A DNA stretch of 47,542 bases from Roseibacillus sp. (GTDB lineage: Bacteria > Verrucomicrobiota > Verrucomicrobiia > Verrucomicrobiales > Akkermansiaceae), in assembly GCA_028821775.1 (NCBI GenBank), contig JAPKFB010000036.1, forward strand, positions 1-47,542, given 5' to 3'. The notes beneath the pieces are model-generated. The model was not told where the DNA came from, ran no database searches, and worked only from the letters and a program-made list of their open reading frames with translations. Below, piece after piece: positions 20,074-27,744 of this stretch. Position numbers and translations under genes: made by a program. How positions within the stretch are numbered: the stretch's first letter is position 1; each line of letters starts with the position of its first letter.

Positions 20074-20964
20074 CTAGCTCTCGGTCCCTGCCAGGATGGC
20101 TCCCGCGGTGGTCACAAATTGATCTTTCGAAGAGTCTCCCGCCATCGCGGTGAGCCACTTCTCCCGTCTGAACCAGGAGCGCTGTCGTTTGGCGTACTGG
20201 CGAGTGGCAATGACAATGAGTTCTGCGCATTCTTCGCGATTGATTTTTCCGGCGAGGAGGCGCCGAATTTCCGGGATCCCGATCGCCTTGGCCGCATTCT
20301 CATCGAGTTGGGGATGGGCTGCGACTTCCTCAATGGCACCTCCCGAGAGCATCTCGCTGGTGCGCAGGCGGATGCGCTCTTCGAGGGGCGCGGGCCTCCA
20401 AGTGAGGAGTAATCCGCGGAGGTGACTGGTATCGATCTCAAAGGACGCACGTTGTTCTGAGACGGGACGACCAGTGAGGAGACACACCTCGAGGGCTCGT
20501 TGGACATAGCGTGGATTGTGGCGGTCGATCTGAGCGGCTTCGACCGGATCGAGCTCCTCCAAGCGGCGCCAAAGTTCGGCCAGGGAGAGAGTCTCGAGCT
20601 CAGCGCGAAGATCCGAATCCGAGGGCAGATCGCTGGGTCCGTGTGTGAGGAACTTGAGGTAGAGGCCCGATCCGCCCACCACGATCGGTAGTTTTCCACG
20701 CGCCTCGATTTCGGCGAGGACGGGAAGAGCCATCTTCCGGTAGCAGGCGGCGTCGAGGGCATCGGTGGGGTCCGCCACACCGAAGAGGTGGTGGGGGACC
20801 AGGGCCCGTTCTTCCGGAGAGGGTGCCGCGGTGATTGTTTCCAGACCTCGATAAAGCTGCAGGGCGTCCGCATTGATAATCTCCCCATGGTACTCTTGCG
20901 CGATGGCGAGAGCGGCCGAGGATTTACCGGATGCGGTGGGACCGCAGAGGAAGAGAGCGTTCAG
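20074..20964 (-). CDS. miaA: tRNA dimethylallyltransferase MiaA, apparent CTG start
   Basis: MiaA transfers a dimethylallyl group to N6 of A37 in tRNAs reading UNN codons. The translation starting at CTG 20964 gives LNALFLCGPTASGKS, with the P-loop in its normal place. INADALQLYRGL (catalytic Asp region), GGSGLYLKFLTHGPSDLP, DRHNPRYVQRALEVCLLTGRP, IGIPEIRRLLAG and TRQYAKRQRSWFRRE follow, so all family blocks are present (296 residues). The only ATG/GTG/TTG in frame is GTG 20778, which would delete the P-loop and the catalytic region. A TGA stands two codons before the CTG, so the start cannot lie further upstream. No clear Shine-Dalgarno sequence precedes it. Confidence 0.93.
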   Translation of the reverse strand: MNALFLCGPTASGKSSAALAIAQEYHGEIINADALQLYRGLETITAAPSPEERALVPHHLFGVADPTDALDAACYRKMALPVLAEIEARGKLPIVVGGSGLYLKFLTHGPSDLPSDSDLRAELETLSLAELWRRLEELDPVEAAQIDRHNPRYVQRALEVCLLTGRPVSEQRASFEIDTSHLRGLLLTWRPAPLEERIRLRTSEMLSGGAIEEVAAHPQLDENAAKAIGIPEIRRLLAGKINREECAELIVIATRQYAKRQRSWFRREKWLTAMAGDSSKDQFVTTAGAILAGTES

Positions 20965-21036
20965 GGTTCAGAGATCGGGGTTGAGACGGAGGAGCCGCCG
21001 ACCCAATCTGAGCGCCGAAGCTCGATTACTGAATAC

Positions 21037-21070
21037 AAAAATTCCCCGCCGGCATACGCCAGCGGGGAAT
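21037..21070 (-). terminator. Intrinsic terminator of the RRM protein gene
   Basis: On the minus strand ATTCCCCGCTGGC and GCCGGCGGGGAAT pair (one mismatch) around a 4-nt GTAT loop, followed by a TTTTTG tract. It lies 18 bp after the stop codon of the RRM gene and before miaA on the same strand, so it separates the two transcripts. Confidence 0.85.
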
Positions 21071-21088
21071 GATGAAAAGAGAACTCTC

Positions 21089-21748
21089 TTACTCGGTTTC
21101 TTCGTCTGCCGCACCCTTGGACTGGGCTCCGTTCACGATCATCTGCCGGCCCATGAAGGGCTGGTCATGGAGAACCTCGACGGCCCGTTTGGCTTCGTCG
21201 ATGGTGGCCATTTCGATGAACCCGTAGCCCTTGGACTTGTGGGTGTTGCGGTTGTAGACGATTTCCACATTGCGCACTGCACCAACCCCCTTGAAGAGCT
21301 CCTCGAGCTCATACTCGGCAGCGTCGTAGGAGAGGTTCCCGAGGTAGAGTCGGGTCGACTCGACCGGGATGGCCTCCGGGGCTTCTCTGGGAGTGGCCGT
21401 TTTAGCAATGCGGGTGCCAGACTTGGGGGCCCTGCGAGGCTCCCGCACAACGGGTTCCCGGGCGGCTTCCTTCCGCTTGCGCGGAGGGCGAACAGGCTCC
21501 TTGTAGAGGCCGAGCGCTTTGAGGATTTTCTGCCAGAAGGTCAGTTGAATCGGCTTGGGTTCGCGATGAGGGCGACGGCCCCCGGAACGGCGGCCCTGCT
21601 GTTGCCCACCTCGGCCCCCGCCACCGCCGTCATTGCGGTTTTGGTTGCGATTTCGGTTTCGGTTGCGATTACGGTTGTTATTGCGACGGTCGCCGGAGCC
21701 TTGGCCTCCAGAGTCAGATCGTCTTGATTGTGTCGAAGAATCGGACAT
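21089..21748 (-). CDS. RNA-binding protein: disordered Arg/Asn/Gly-rich N-terminus plus one RRM
   Basis: Residues ~133-208 are a complete RNA recognition motif: RNP2 is LYLGNL and RNP1 is KGYGFIEM, with EYELEELFKGVGAVRNVEIV between and DEAKRAVEVLHDQPFMGRQM after. The first ~60 residues are low-complexity and positively charged: alternating N-R pairs, then GGGGGRGG and QQQGRR. The linker is basic and carries a conserved-looking helix (TFWQKILKALGLYKEP). Bacterial single-RRM proteins often act as cold-induced RNA chaperones. The RGG/NR-rich tail here recalls eukaryotic hnRNP-like proteins and suggests multivalent RNA binding. At the DNA level the NR run is a degenerate 12-bp-type tandem repeat. 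The start ATG 21748 is preceded by AATAAAGAACA. The gene stands alone and ends at an intrinsic terminator. Confidence 0.92.
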   Translation of the reverse strand: MSDSSTQSRRSDSGGQGSGDRRNNNRNRNRNRNRNQNRNDGGGGGRGGQQQGRRSGGRRPHREPKPIQLTFWQKILKALGLYKEPVRPPRKRKEAAREPVVREPRRAPKSGTRIAKTATPREAPEAIPVESTRLYLGNLSYDAAEYELEELFKGVGAVRNVEIVYNRNTHKSKGYGFIEMATIDEAKRAVEVLHDQPFMGRQMIVNGAQSKGAADEETE

Positions 21749-22209
21749 TTGTTCTTTATTGGTTCGGGTTCGCGCGGGAACGCGACAGGCATCTCGATGC
21801 CTTCCTGCGGATGCTCCTCTTGGATCGGAATCAGCGCGGACAATCTATGAGTCATGCAATTTGATGGCTGTTCCTGGGGTCGTTTGAGTCGAGTAGCAAA
21901 TCCGCGTGCTTGGCTGGTTGATGGCGTTCCCGCATTCTTGGGCCTTTGGGGGCCCACGAGATGCACCGCTGCCCGCGAGGGCGAGCGATCAAGCCGGAGT
22001 TCCCGTCTAGTGTCCGGGCAGTGCCGTTGGGACAACTGTCCGGGAATCGATAGCCAAGCGTTCGCATCGAAGATATCTCCGTGTCAGGCGCAAGATTACG
22101 CGTGGGAGGAGGAATCGGCAAGGGAAATGGCTGGATCCTCATAACTGCGGGGATTGAGGGTTGTCGAGGAGGGGGGCTTTAGGCTACCTTTCCCCGGAAA
22201 TCAGCCCTT
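21749..22209. other. 461-bp gene-free divergent region
   Basis: This lies between the divergent RRM and DD-carboxypeptidase genes. It has no ORF with convincing protein sense. Short features are two copies of TGTCCGGG about 25 bp apart (22013-22050 region) and a CCCGCGAGGG palindrome. A purine run, GAGGAGGGGGG, lies ~40 bp upstream of the carboxypeptidase ATG, too far for a ribosome site. The upstream leader of the RRM gene and regulatory elements of both genes presumably reside here, but I cannot point to a convincing promoter. Confidence 0.5.
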
Positions 22210-23178
22210 ATGATCTCTGTGACAATCTGTCCTCCCCTCCGCCTGATTGCTCCCCTCCTCCTCCTTTTGAGCTCCTTGATTGCGCTGGCCCAAGAGGCCT
22301 TTTTTGTGGTGGAAGCGAATTCGGGTCGGATCCTGATGGCTCAGTCGGCTCTCGATAGGAAACCAGTGGCGAGCCTGACCAAGATTGCCACCGCGATAGT
22401 CACTCTGGATTGGGCCGATGCGACCAAGAGAGATTTGGGAACCCTGATCGCGGTTCCTGGCTCTGCGGTCACCATCGGAGGATCGAACCCGATGGGATTG
22501 CGTCCGGGTGATCGAATCTCGATCCGCAATGCGCTCTACTCCGCCTTGCTTGGTTCGGATAATGCCTCGGCCCAAATTCTGGCTCACTATGTGGGTGGTA
22601 GGATATTGTATGCCCGGAACAAGACGGGGGACAACGTGAAGACCTTTGTGCGGGAAATGAATGAGTTGGCAAAGGGGCTTGGGATGCGAAGGACGAAGTT
22701 TACCAATGTGCATGGGATGGATCATGCCCGTGGGCGAGGCTACTCAACTGCGACCGACATGGCCCGACTTTGCATCTATGCGATGCGCAAACCGGGCTTT
22801 GTCTTCTTCGTGAAACAGAAGAGCCGCAAGGTGAGCTTTGAACAAGCCGGGCAGTCGCGCGGGTTTACGGTGCAAAACACCAACAAGCTGCTCGGACAAC
22901 AAAACATCAACGGAATCAAAACCGGGACGACGGCGCGGGCAGGACAATGTCTGGCCACAAGTTCGGAGCTCAAACCGGTCGTGGAAAAGTTGGCCGGCGG
23001 AGCAACCCGGCTCACTCCGCGTCGCCTCATTTGTATCGTGCTGGGAAGTCAGGATCGTTTTTTACGCACGCAGTCGCTGGTGCAGCAGGGTTGGCAGTTT
23101 TACGACCAGTGGGTGAAGGGTGGCGCGTTGGTCGCTGACCCCGCCAGGGAAATGCTCCGTGTTCCCAACCCACGCTGA
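22210..23178 (+). CDS. D-alanyl-D-alanine carboxypeptidase (peptidase S11, PBP5/6-like)
   Basis: This is a low-molecular-weight penicillin-binding protein that trims the terminal D-Ala from peptidoglycan pentapeptides in the periplasm. A signal peptide (LRLIAPLLLLLSSLIALAQ) is followed by the three active-site motifs of the family in order: SLTK (nucleophile S55, K58), SDN (116-118) and KTGTT (237-241). The catalytic domain is complete. The ~90-residue C-terminal beta domain and amphipathic membrane anchor of E. coli PBP5 seem absent, because the protein ends soon after IVLGSQDRFLRTQSLVQQG. At 322 residues it is a short, probably soluble or loosely attached version. ATG 22210 is preceded by a weak GGAAAT. 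Confidence 0.92.
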   Translation: MISVTICPPLRLIAPLLLLLSSLIALAQEAFFVVEANSGRILMAQSALDRKPVASLTKIATAIVTLDWADATKRDLGTLIAVPGSAVTIGGSNPMGLRPGDRISIRNALYSALLGSDNASAQILAHYVGGRILYARNKTGDNVKTFVREMNELAKGLGMRRTKFTNVHGMDHARGRGYSTATDMARLCIYAMRKPGFVFFVKQKSRKVSFEQAGQSRGFTVQNTNKLLGQQNINGIKTGTTARAGQCLATSSELKPVVEKLAGGATRLTPRRLICIVLGSQDRFLRTQSLVQQGWQFYDQWVKGGALVADPAREMLRVPNPR

Positions 23179-23235
23179 TCGTTCGGGCCGGATTCGGGCC
23201 GGTGAGGCAGGACCAGGGATCCTGCGCAGATCCTT

Positions 23236-24285
23236 CTAATAGATCCCCTTCATGGCCCGGTCAAAATCCTGGGGATTGGGCGCTGCTGAGCGGGCGACTT
23301 CCTTATCAATAATCTCCTGGGTGGTTGCCGCCACGAGGTAGCGCAGGAAGGAGCAATTGAGTGGAGAGTCCCCGCGATGCATGAGGTCGAGCAGTTCGGG
23401 GTACTTGCGTTCCTTGATCCACTTTCTGGTGGCGGCTTCGTTGTGCAGATGCTCCACCGCCAGAAAGAGCCCGTCACTCTTGCGTGGAAGAAGTTGCTGA
23501 GAGAAGACCCCGATGAGGTGGAGGGAGAGAAGCATGACGGCACTCTCGCGATGGCTGTCACTGAAGAGATTGCTGAGGCGCTCCATGGTATCAATGACGC
23601 CGGAACTGTGGAGGGTGGCCAGAACCAGGTGCCCGGTCTCGGCGGCCTGCAGGGCAATGAGAGCCGTTTCCTCGTCGCGGATTTCACCCAGCAGGATGAT
23701 GTCTGGGCTCTGCCGCAGCGATGAGCGGAGAGCGGTGGAGAAGGACTCCGTGTCGGAGCGCACCTCGCGTTGCGAGAAGTAGCACTTGTCGCTGCGAAAG
23801 AGGTATTCGACAGGGTCTTCGATGGTGACGACGTGTCGGTGATAGCGATTGTTGATCCACTGCAGGCAGGAGGCGAGCGAAGTGGACTTTCCCGAGCCGG
23901 TGGGCCCCGTGATCAGAATGAGTCCGGCGCGGCGCTTGAGCCAGGTTTCGAGGAGTTCGCTTGGGAGTCCAAGATACTCAAAGCTTGGGATCTCTTCTTC
24001 GATGGGACGGAGAACTGCGGAGAGCAGTCCCAGGGTGCGATAGAGATTCACGCGGAGTCTGCGGCCACCGGGAATGACGAAGCTCGCGTCTCTCTCCATC
24101 ACGTTCTCGGGGTCGGCTCCGCACTCGTTCCAAAATTCGGCGATGGTTTGTCGGTCGAGGGGAGCTCCTTCTGCGGGAGCCACTTCGCCCTCCAATCGCA
24201 TGCGGGGTGGTTGGCCTTCGCAGAGGAAGAGATCGATGGCTCCTGCGTCAAAGGACTGGCTTGCTAGGTCGGCGATGGAAGGCAT
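23236..24285 (-). CDS. PilT/PilU-like type IV pilus retraction ATPase
   Basis: This hexameric secretion-ATPase family member disassembles type IV pili for twitching. The N-terminal PAS-like domain includes DAGAIDLFLCEGQPPRMR, the variant of the usual ASDLHL..G..P. The ATPase core shows Walker A GPTGSGKST (127-135), the Asp box HVVTIEDPVEYLF, Walker B PDIILLGEIRDEETA and the His box TGHLVLATLHSSG. The length of 349 fits PilT/PilU. The C-terminus lacks the AIRNLIRE motif that is critical in PilT, so it may be PilU-like or another paralogue. No other pilus gene lies nearby. The next gene on the same strand is a small unknown protein, 114 bp upstream. Confidence 0.9.
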   Translation of the reverse strand: MPSIADLASQSFDAGAIDLFLCEGQPPRMRLEGEVAPAEGAPLDRQTIAEFWNECGADPENVMERDASFVIPGGRRLRVNLYRTLGLLSAVLRPIEEEIPSFEYLGLPSELLETWLKRRAGLILITGPTGSGKSTSLASCLQWINNRYHRHVVTIEDPVEYLFRSDKCYFSQREVRSDTESFSTALRSSLRQSPDIILLGEIRDEETALIALQAAETGHLVLATLHSSGVIDTMERLSNLFSDSHRESAVMLLSLHLIGVFSQQLLPRKSDGLFLAVEHLHNEAATRKWIKERKYPELLDLMHRGDSPLNCSFLRYLVAATTQEIIDKEVARSAAPNPQDFDRAMKGIY

Positions 24286-24399
24286 GAGAGGGGAGGGGTC
24301 AGGGAAACGGGGGGTGCGAAATTGGTCTTCAGTATTCAGTGTGCAGGACGAAGAGAGAAGGAGAAAAGAGACGGAGAAAAGAGACGGGAGGGCAGTGGA

Positions 24400-24675
24400 C
24401 TATCCGAGGTTGTCTTCGAGGCGTGGGAGCGAATCGCGGATCTCGGTGAGAAGTGCGATCTGGGAAGGCTGCGAGGAATCAGCGGGGATGGATTCGCTCG
24501 ACTGTCGGAAGGCCTTGCTCGCGAGGATATCGTGTTGCTTGAGAACGGCTTCGCGAAACTCTTCGGCGTCCACGATGCCGGTGAGCGCGACGAGCGAGCC
24601 GGGACCGGATTGACCTGCGGTTTCCAAGCTCTGTTTGCGAAGCTCGAGGGCCCGCAGGACTGGCCCCTGGACCAT
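24400..24675 (-). CDS. Small helical hypothetical protein between pilT-like and glnD genes
   Basis: From ATG 24675 the product is 91 residues and mostly alpha-helical: VQGPVLRALELRKQSLETAG, EFREAVLKQHDILASKAF, ending IALLTEIRDSLPRLEDNLG. The same frame has protein-like text before the ATG (GELLRVEKTIPLEKITV), reaching back to a stop near 24790 without any ATG, GTG or TTG. If that part is real, the start would have to be a CTG near 24708, as for miaA. Function is unknown. The long helices and pilus-ATPase neighbour allow a chaperone-like role, but this is speculative. It lies 185 bp downstream of glnD on the same strand. Confidence 0.55.
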   Translation of the reverse strand: MVQGPVLRALELRKQSLETAGQSGPGSLVALTGIVDAEEFREAVLKQHDILASKAFRQSSESIPADSSQPSQIALLTEIRDSLPRLEDNLG

Positions 24676-24860
24676 GACGGTGATCTTCTCAAGGGGAATG
24701 GTCTTCTCGACCCTCAGCAGTTCACCAAGGAGGAGGCTCCTTCGGGCAATGGGGGGAGGATCTGTTAGGTTTCTGAACTGGAATCAGGAATTCCCGGCGG
24801 GAAGAGCGTGCTCGTCGGAGACCCTGGGAAGGGCGGCATTCTCGAGGATCTCAACACCTC

Positions 24861-27620
24861 CTAAGTTACGAGTGCCGGATGGATGAGCACTTTGCTCAGG
24901 GCTTCCCCGAGCTTGGTGAGGGTGTCTGGATCGAGCACCTTCCGGCCATCAGCAGGACTCTGCACGTAGAGCGTGTCGAGGGCGGCTCCCTTTTCCGTGG
25001 CGATGCGGGCGTGAATCGTATCGAGACCATGCTGATTGATGGTGTGGAGGAGGTCGTGCAGGAGGCCGATGCGATCGATGGCCTGAATCTCAATGACGGT
25101 GAAGTTGGGATCACTCTCGTTGTCGAGGTATGCGCGGACCGGAAAGGGAATGGCGTCTGCGTTGGTGTCGCGCAGGAAGTTGGTTTTGACCTCGAGATAG
25201 GACTTGGGATCATAGGCGTTCTCCTGGTTGAGTTCGTAGAGCGTCATCACTGCACTCATCTGGCGGTAGACATTGGTCACGGCGTGGCTGTTGACGGTGC
25301 AGACCCGGAAGACGTCGAGCGCCACGCCGTCGTTGCGAGTGTAGATGTCGGCCGAGAGAATGTTGATCTCATGAGCAGCGAGCGCGCAGCAGATTTTCTC
25401 CAGAAGCAGCGGGCGGTCCTGGGTAACCACGGTGAGTTCGGTAAAGCCATGCTCTTCGTGCTCGATCCACTGGACCGCCGCCTCGAAGGGAGTGCTGGGG
25501 CGGCGGGTGCGCCGATCAAGGTATTGCCAGATAGCCCGAATGTGGGTGCCCACGCTCTGGGCATCGCGGTAGCGGAAATAACGCTTGGGCATCTGCTTGA
25601 AATGCTCGTCAGTGATTTCTGCGGAGTCGCTTCCCTGTTCCGCGCGAACCTTGTCACGGAGCCGGTCCAGCTTTTCGCGAAACTCCGCATCGTAGGCTTC
25701 GTAGCCCTTCTTCAGGACCGTGCGGGTGGAGCGATGGAGTTGGGTGATCAAGGTCTCTTTCCAGGGAGTCCAGCCCTCCTCGCTGGTGCCATTGGAGTCG
25801 GCGTAGGTGAAGAGCAGCAGGGCGTCGAGGAAGAGGCGATGCTTCATGAGGCCGGAGAATTCCGCCACCACATCCGGATCGTCGATATTTCGTTTGGTGG
25901 CAAATCGCCACAAGGTGAGGTGATGATCGACCAGAAACATGATCAGTTGACGTCTTCCGTGGATGATCTGCAGGCGCTTGCAGACTTTGTTGGCAAGCAT
26001 CTGGGAGCCGTCGATGTGCTCACGCACATTCTCAGCGCGCCCGGCGTCGTGAAGGAGGACCGCGAGGTAGAGGGCGTAGGGGTCTTCAATGTCGATGAAC
26101 AACTGTCGGTAGCGTTGCTTTTTCGGATCATCGGAGGCGATCAGGGCGTCGAGTTGATCGATGCAGCGCAAGGTATGTTCGTCGGCGGTGAAGCGATGGA
26201 AGAACTCGTGTTGGACGAGACATTCAAGGGCGCCAAATTCAGGAAAGTAACGGCCGAGCACTCCGCAGCGATGCATGAGTCGGAGCGTGCGACCGACTTG
26301 TCCCTTCTTCTCGAGAATGGATTTGAAGGTTCTCCGATTGTCTGTGGAGTAGGTGAATTCGTCATCAATCCTGTCCCAATTGGCCTTGATCAACTTGCGC
26401 AGGGGAGGAGAGGGACGGAGGTCGTGTTTCTGACAGTGGAGAAAGAGGCGGAGCAGGCGTCCGGAATCCTCGGCAAAGACCTTGTCGTGCTCAGGATAGA
26501 GGCGTCCGTCCTCGGCGCGGAAGCCGTCGAATTTCTGGATCTCGGTTTTCTTCCTAAAGGGAATCCACGAAGGCAGGCGGAAGGGGCGGAGAACGTCGGT
26601 TTCGATCTCAGCGATTTCAAAGACGCTGGCGGTGTGTTGGTGGATGTCGCGGGCGTGAAGGTAGTAGTCCCGCATGAACGCTTCAATCCGGCGCAGCTTC
26701 GTTTTATGTGGATAATTGAAGGCTTTAGTGATGACGCCCTGAAAGCGTAAAGTGAGAATGTCGGTGGATTTGCCGGTATGGTAGTGAAGGCAATTGCGAA
26801 CCCGGTGCAGGAAGTCGAATGCTTCGCGCAGTTCGGTGCGCGCATTGGAACTGAGAATGCCGCGGGTCATCAGCTCGTCGAGGTCCCGCGTCTCGAAGAG
26901 AGCATCGGAAATCCAGAGCAGATTGTGGAAGTCACGCATGCCCCCGGGGCTGTCCTTGAGATTTGGTTCCTGGAGAAAAACGGTGGAGGAAAACTTGTGA
27001 TAGCGGGCCTCGACATCCGCGCGTCGTTCCGCAAAAAACTTTTCGCGATCCTTGTTGATGCAGTCCTGGCGTAATCGTGAGCCGAACTTCTCATGAAGTG
27101 GTTCGTCACCGCCGAGGAGGCGATGATCAAAGAGAGAGGTGCGCGTGATGGGATCGCGGCGGGCTTCGGCGACACACTCCGTGATCGAGCGCGAGGCGTG
27201 GCCGACTTTGAAGCCGAGATCAAAGAGAGGGTAGAGGACTCCTTCGACGACCTCCTTGAGTTTCTTGCTGAGTTTGTGGGAAGGCTGGGGGAGCAGGAAG
27301 AGGAGATCGAGATCGGAGCCAGGATTGAGGAGACCCCTGCCGTAGCCGCCATTGGCGACCAACGCGATGGAGACCGGGGCCTCGTGAGTAAGGAGCGCAG
27401 TTTCGAACAGCGAACGCAAGAGGTTGTCGATGGCTGCGCAGCGGAGGGCTGCAACTTCGTATCCTCCCGCGCCGGATTCATGAACTTTGCGCACCCGTTT
27501 GTCCTCGGACTTCAGATGTCTCTTGTAGATCGGGAGGCGCTTTGGGGACGGGAGTTCAGCGAGGTGGGCGGGATCGAGTTCCTCGGGGATGGGAACGGCG
27601 GCGGTATCCGGAGCGGGCAC
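24861..27620 (-). CDS. glnD: [Protein-PII] uridylyltransferase / uridylyl-removing enzyme GlnD
   Basis: GlnD senses glutamine and adds or removes UMP on PII to control nitrogen metabolism. Domain order is complete. The nucleotidyltransferase has ALVANGGYGRGLLNPGSDLD and PNLKDSPGGMRDFHNLLW. The HD phosphohydrolase has FFHRFTADEHTLRCIDQL and LYLAVLLHDAGRAEN, with a later LLLFTYADSNGTS. Two C-terminal ACT domains contain TVVTQDRPLLLEKICCALAA and VIEIQAIDRIGLLHDLLHTI. The usual LxHDIxKG is LLHDAGRA, a mild change after the metal-binding HD pair. GTG 27620 is the only ATG/GTG/TTG downstream of the neighbouring gene's stop and gives 919 residues, a normal length. The frame runs on into the upstream gene, so an ATT or CTG start a little earlier is possible. 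Confidence 0.93.
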   Translation of the reverse strand: MPAPDTAAVPIPEELDPAHLAELPSPKRLPIYKRHLKSEDKRVRKVHESGAGGYEVAALRCAAIDNLLRSLFETALLTHEAPVSIALVANGGYGRGLLNPGSDLDLLFLLPQPSHKLSKKLKEVVEGVLYPLFDLGFKVGHASRSITECVAEARRDPITRTSLFDHRLLGGDEPLHEKFGSRLRQDCINKDREKFFAERRADVEARYHKFSSTVFLQEPNLKDSPGGMRDFHNLLWISDALFETRDLDELMTRGILSSNARTELREAFDFLHRVRNCLHYHTGKSTDILTLRFQGVITKAFNYPHKTKLRRIEAFMRDYYLHARDIHQHTASVFEIAEIETDVLRPFRLPSWIPFRKKTEIQKFDGFRAEDGRLYPEHDKVFAEDSGRLLRLFLHCQKHDLRPSPPLRKLIKANWDRIDDEFTYSTDNRRTFKSILEKKGQVGRTLRLMHRCGVLGRYFPEFGALECLVQHEFFHRFTADEHTLRCIDQLDALIASDDPKKQRYRQLFIDIEDPYALYLAVLLHDAGRAENVREHIDGSQMLANKVCKRLQIIHGRRQLIMFLVDHHLTLWRFATKRNIDDPDVVAEFSGLMKHRLFLDALLLFTYADSNGTSEEGWTPWKETLITQLHRSTRTVLKKGYEAYDAEFREKLDRLRDKVRAEQGSDSAEITDEHFKQMPKRYFRYRDAQSVGTHIRAIWQYLDRRTRRPSTPFEAAVQWIEHEEHGFTELTVVTQDRPLLLEKICCALAAHEINILSADIYTRNDGVALDVFRVCTVNSHAVTNVYRQMSAVMTLYELNQENAYDPKSYLEVKTNFLRDTNADAIPFPVRAYLDNESDPNFTVIEIQAIDRIGLLHDLLHTINQHGLDTIHARIATEKGAALDTLYVQSPADGRKVLDPDTLTKLGEALSKVLIHPALVT

Positions 27621-27744
27621 GGGCTTAGTGTGAAGTTTGTTGGAAGAGATTGAAATTCGGGAATAGAGAGGAGCCGTATCGATTACCTGGAGCCGATTGG
27701 TGTGGGAACGGCGAGCTTCGGAGTCTGCCAGGAGGACCTCACTG

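Noticed and set aside
20074..20778. Short miaA starting at GTG 20778
   Set aside because: It would lose the P-loop and catalytic Asp, although intact coding text for both continues upstream in the same frame.
24879..26750. 623-codon plus-strand ORF
   Set aside because: Antisense to glnD, whose nucleotidyltransferase, HD and ACT motifs are clear.
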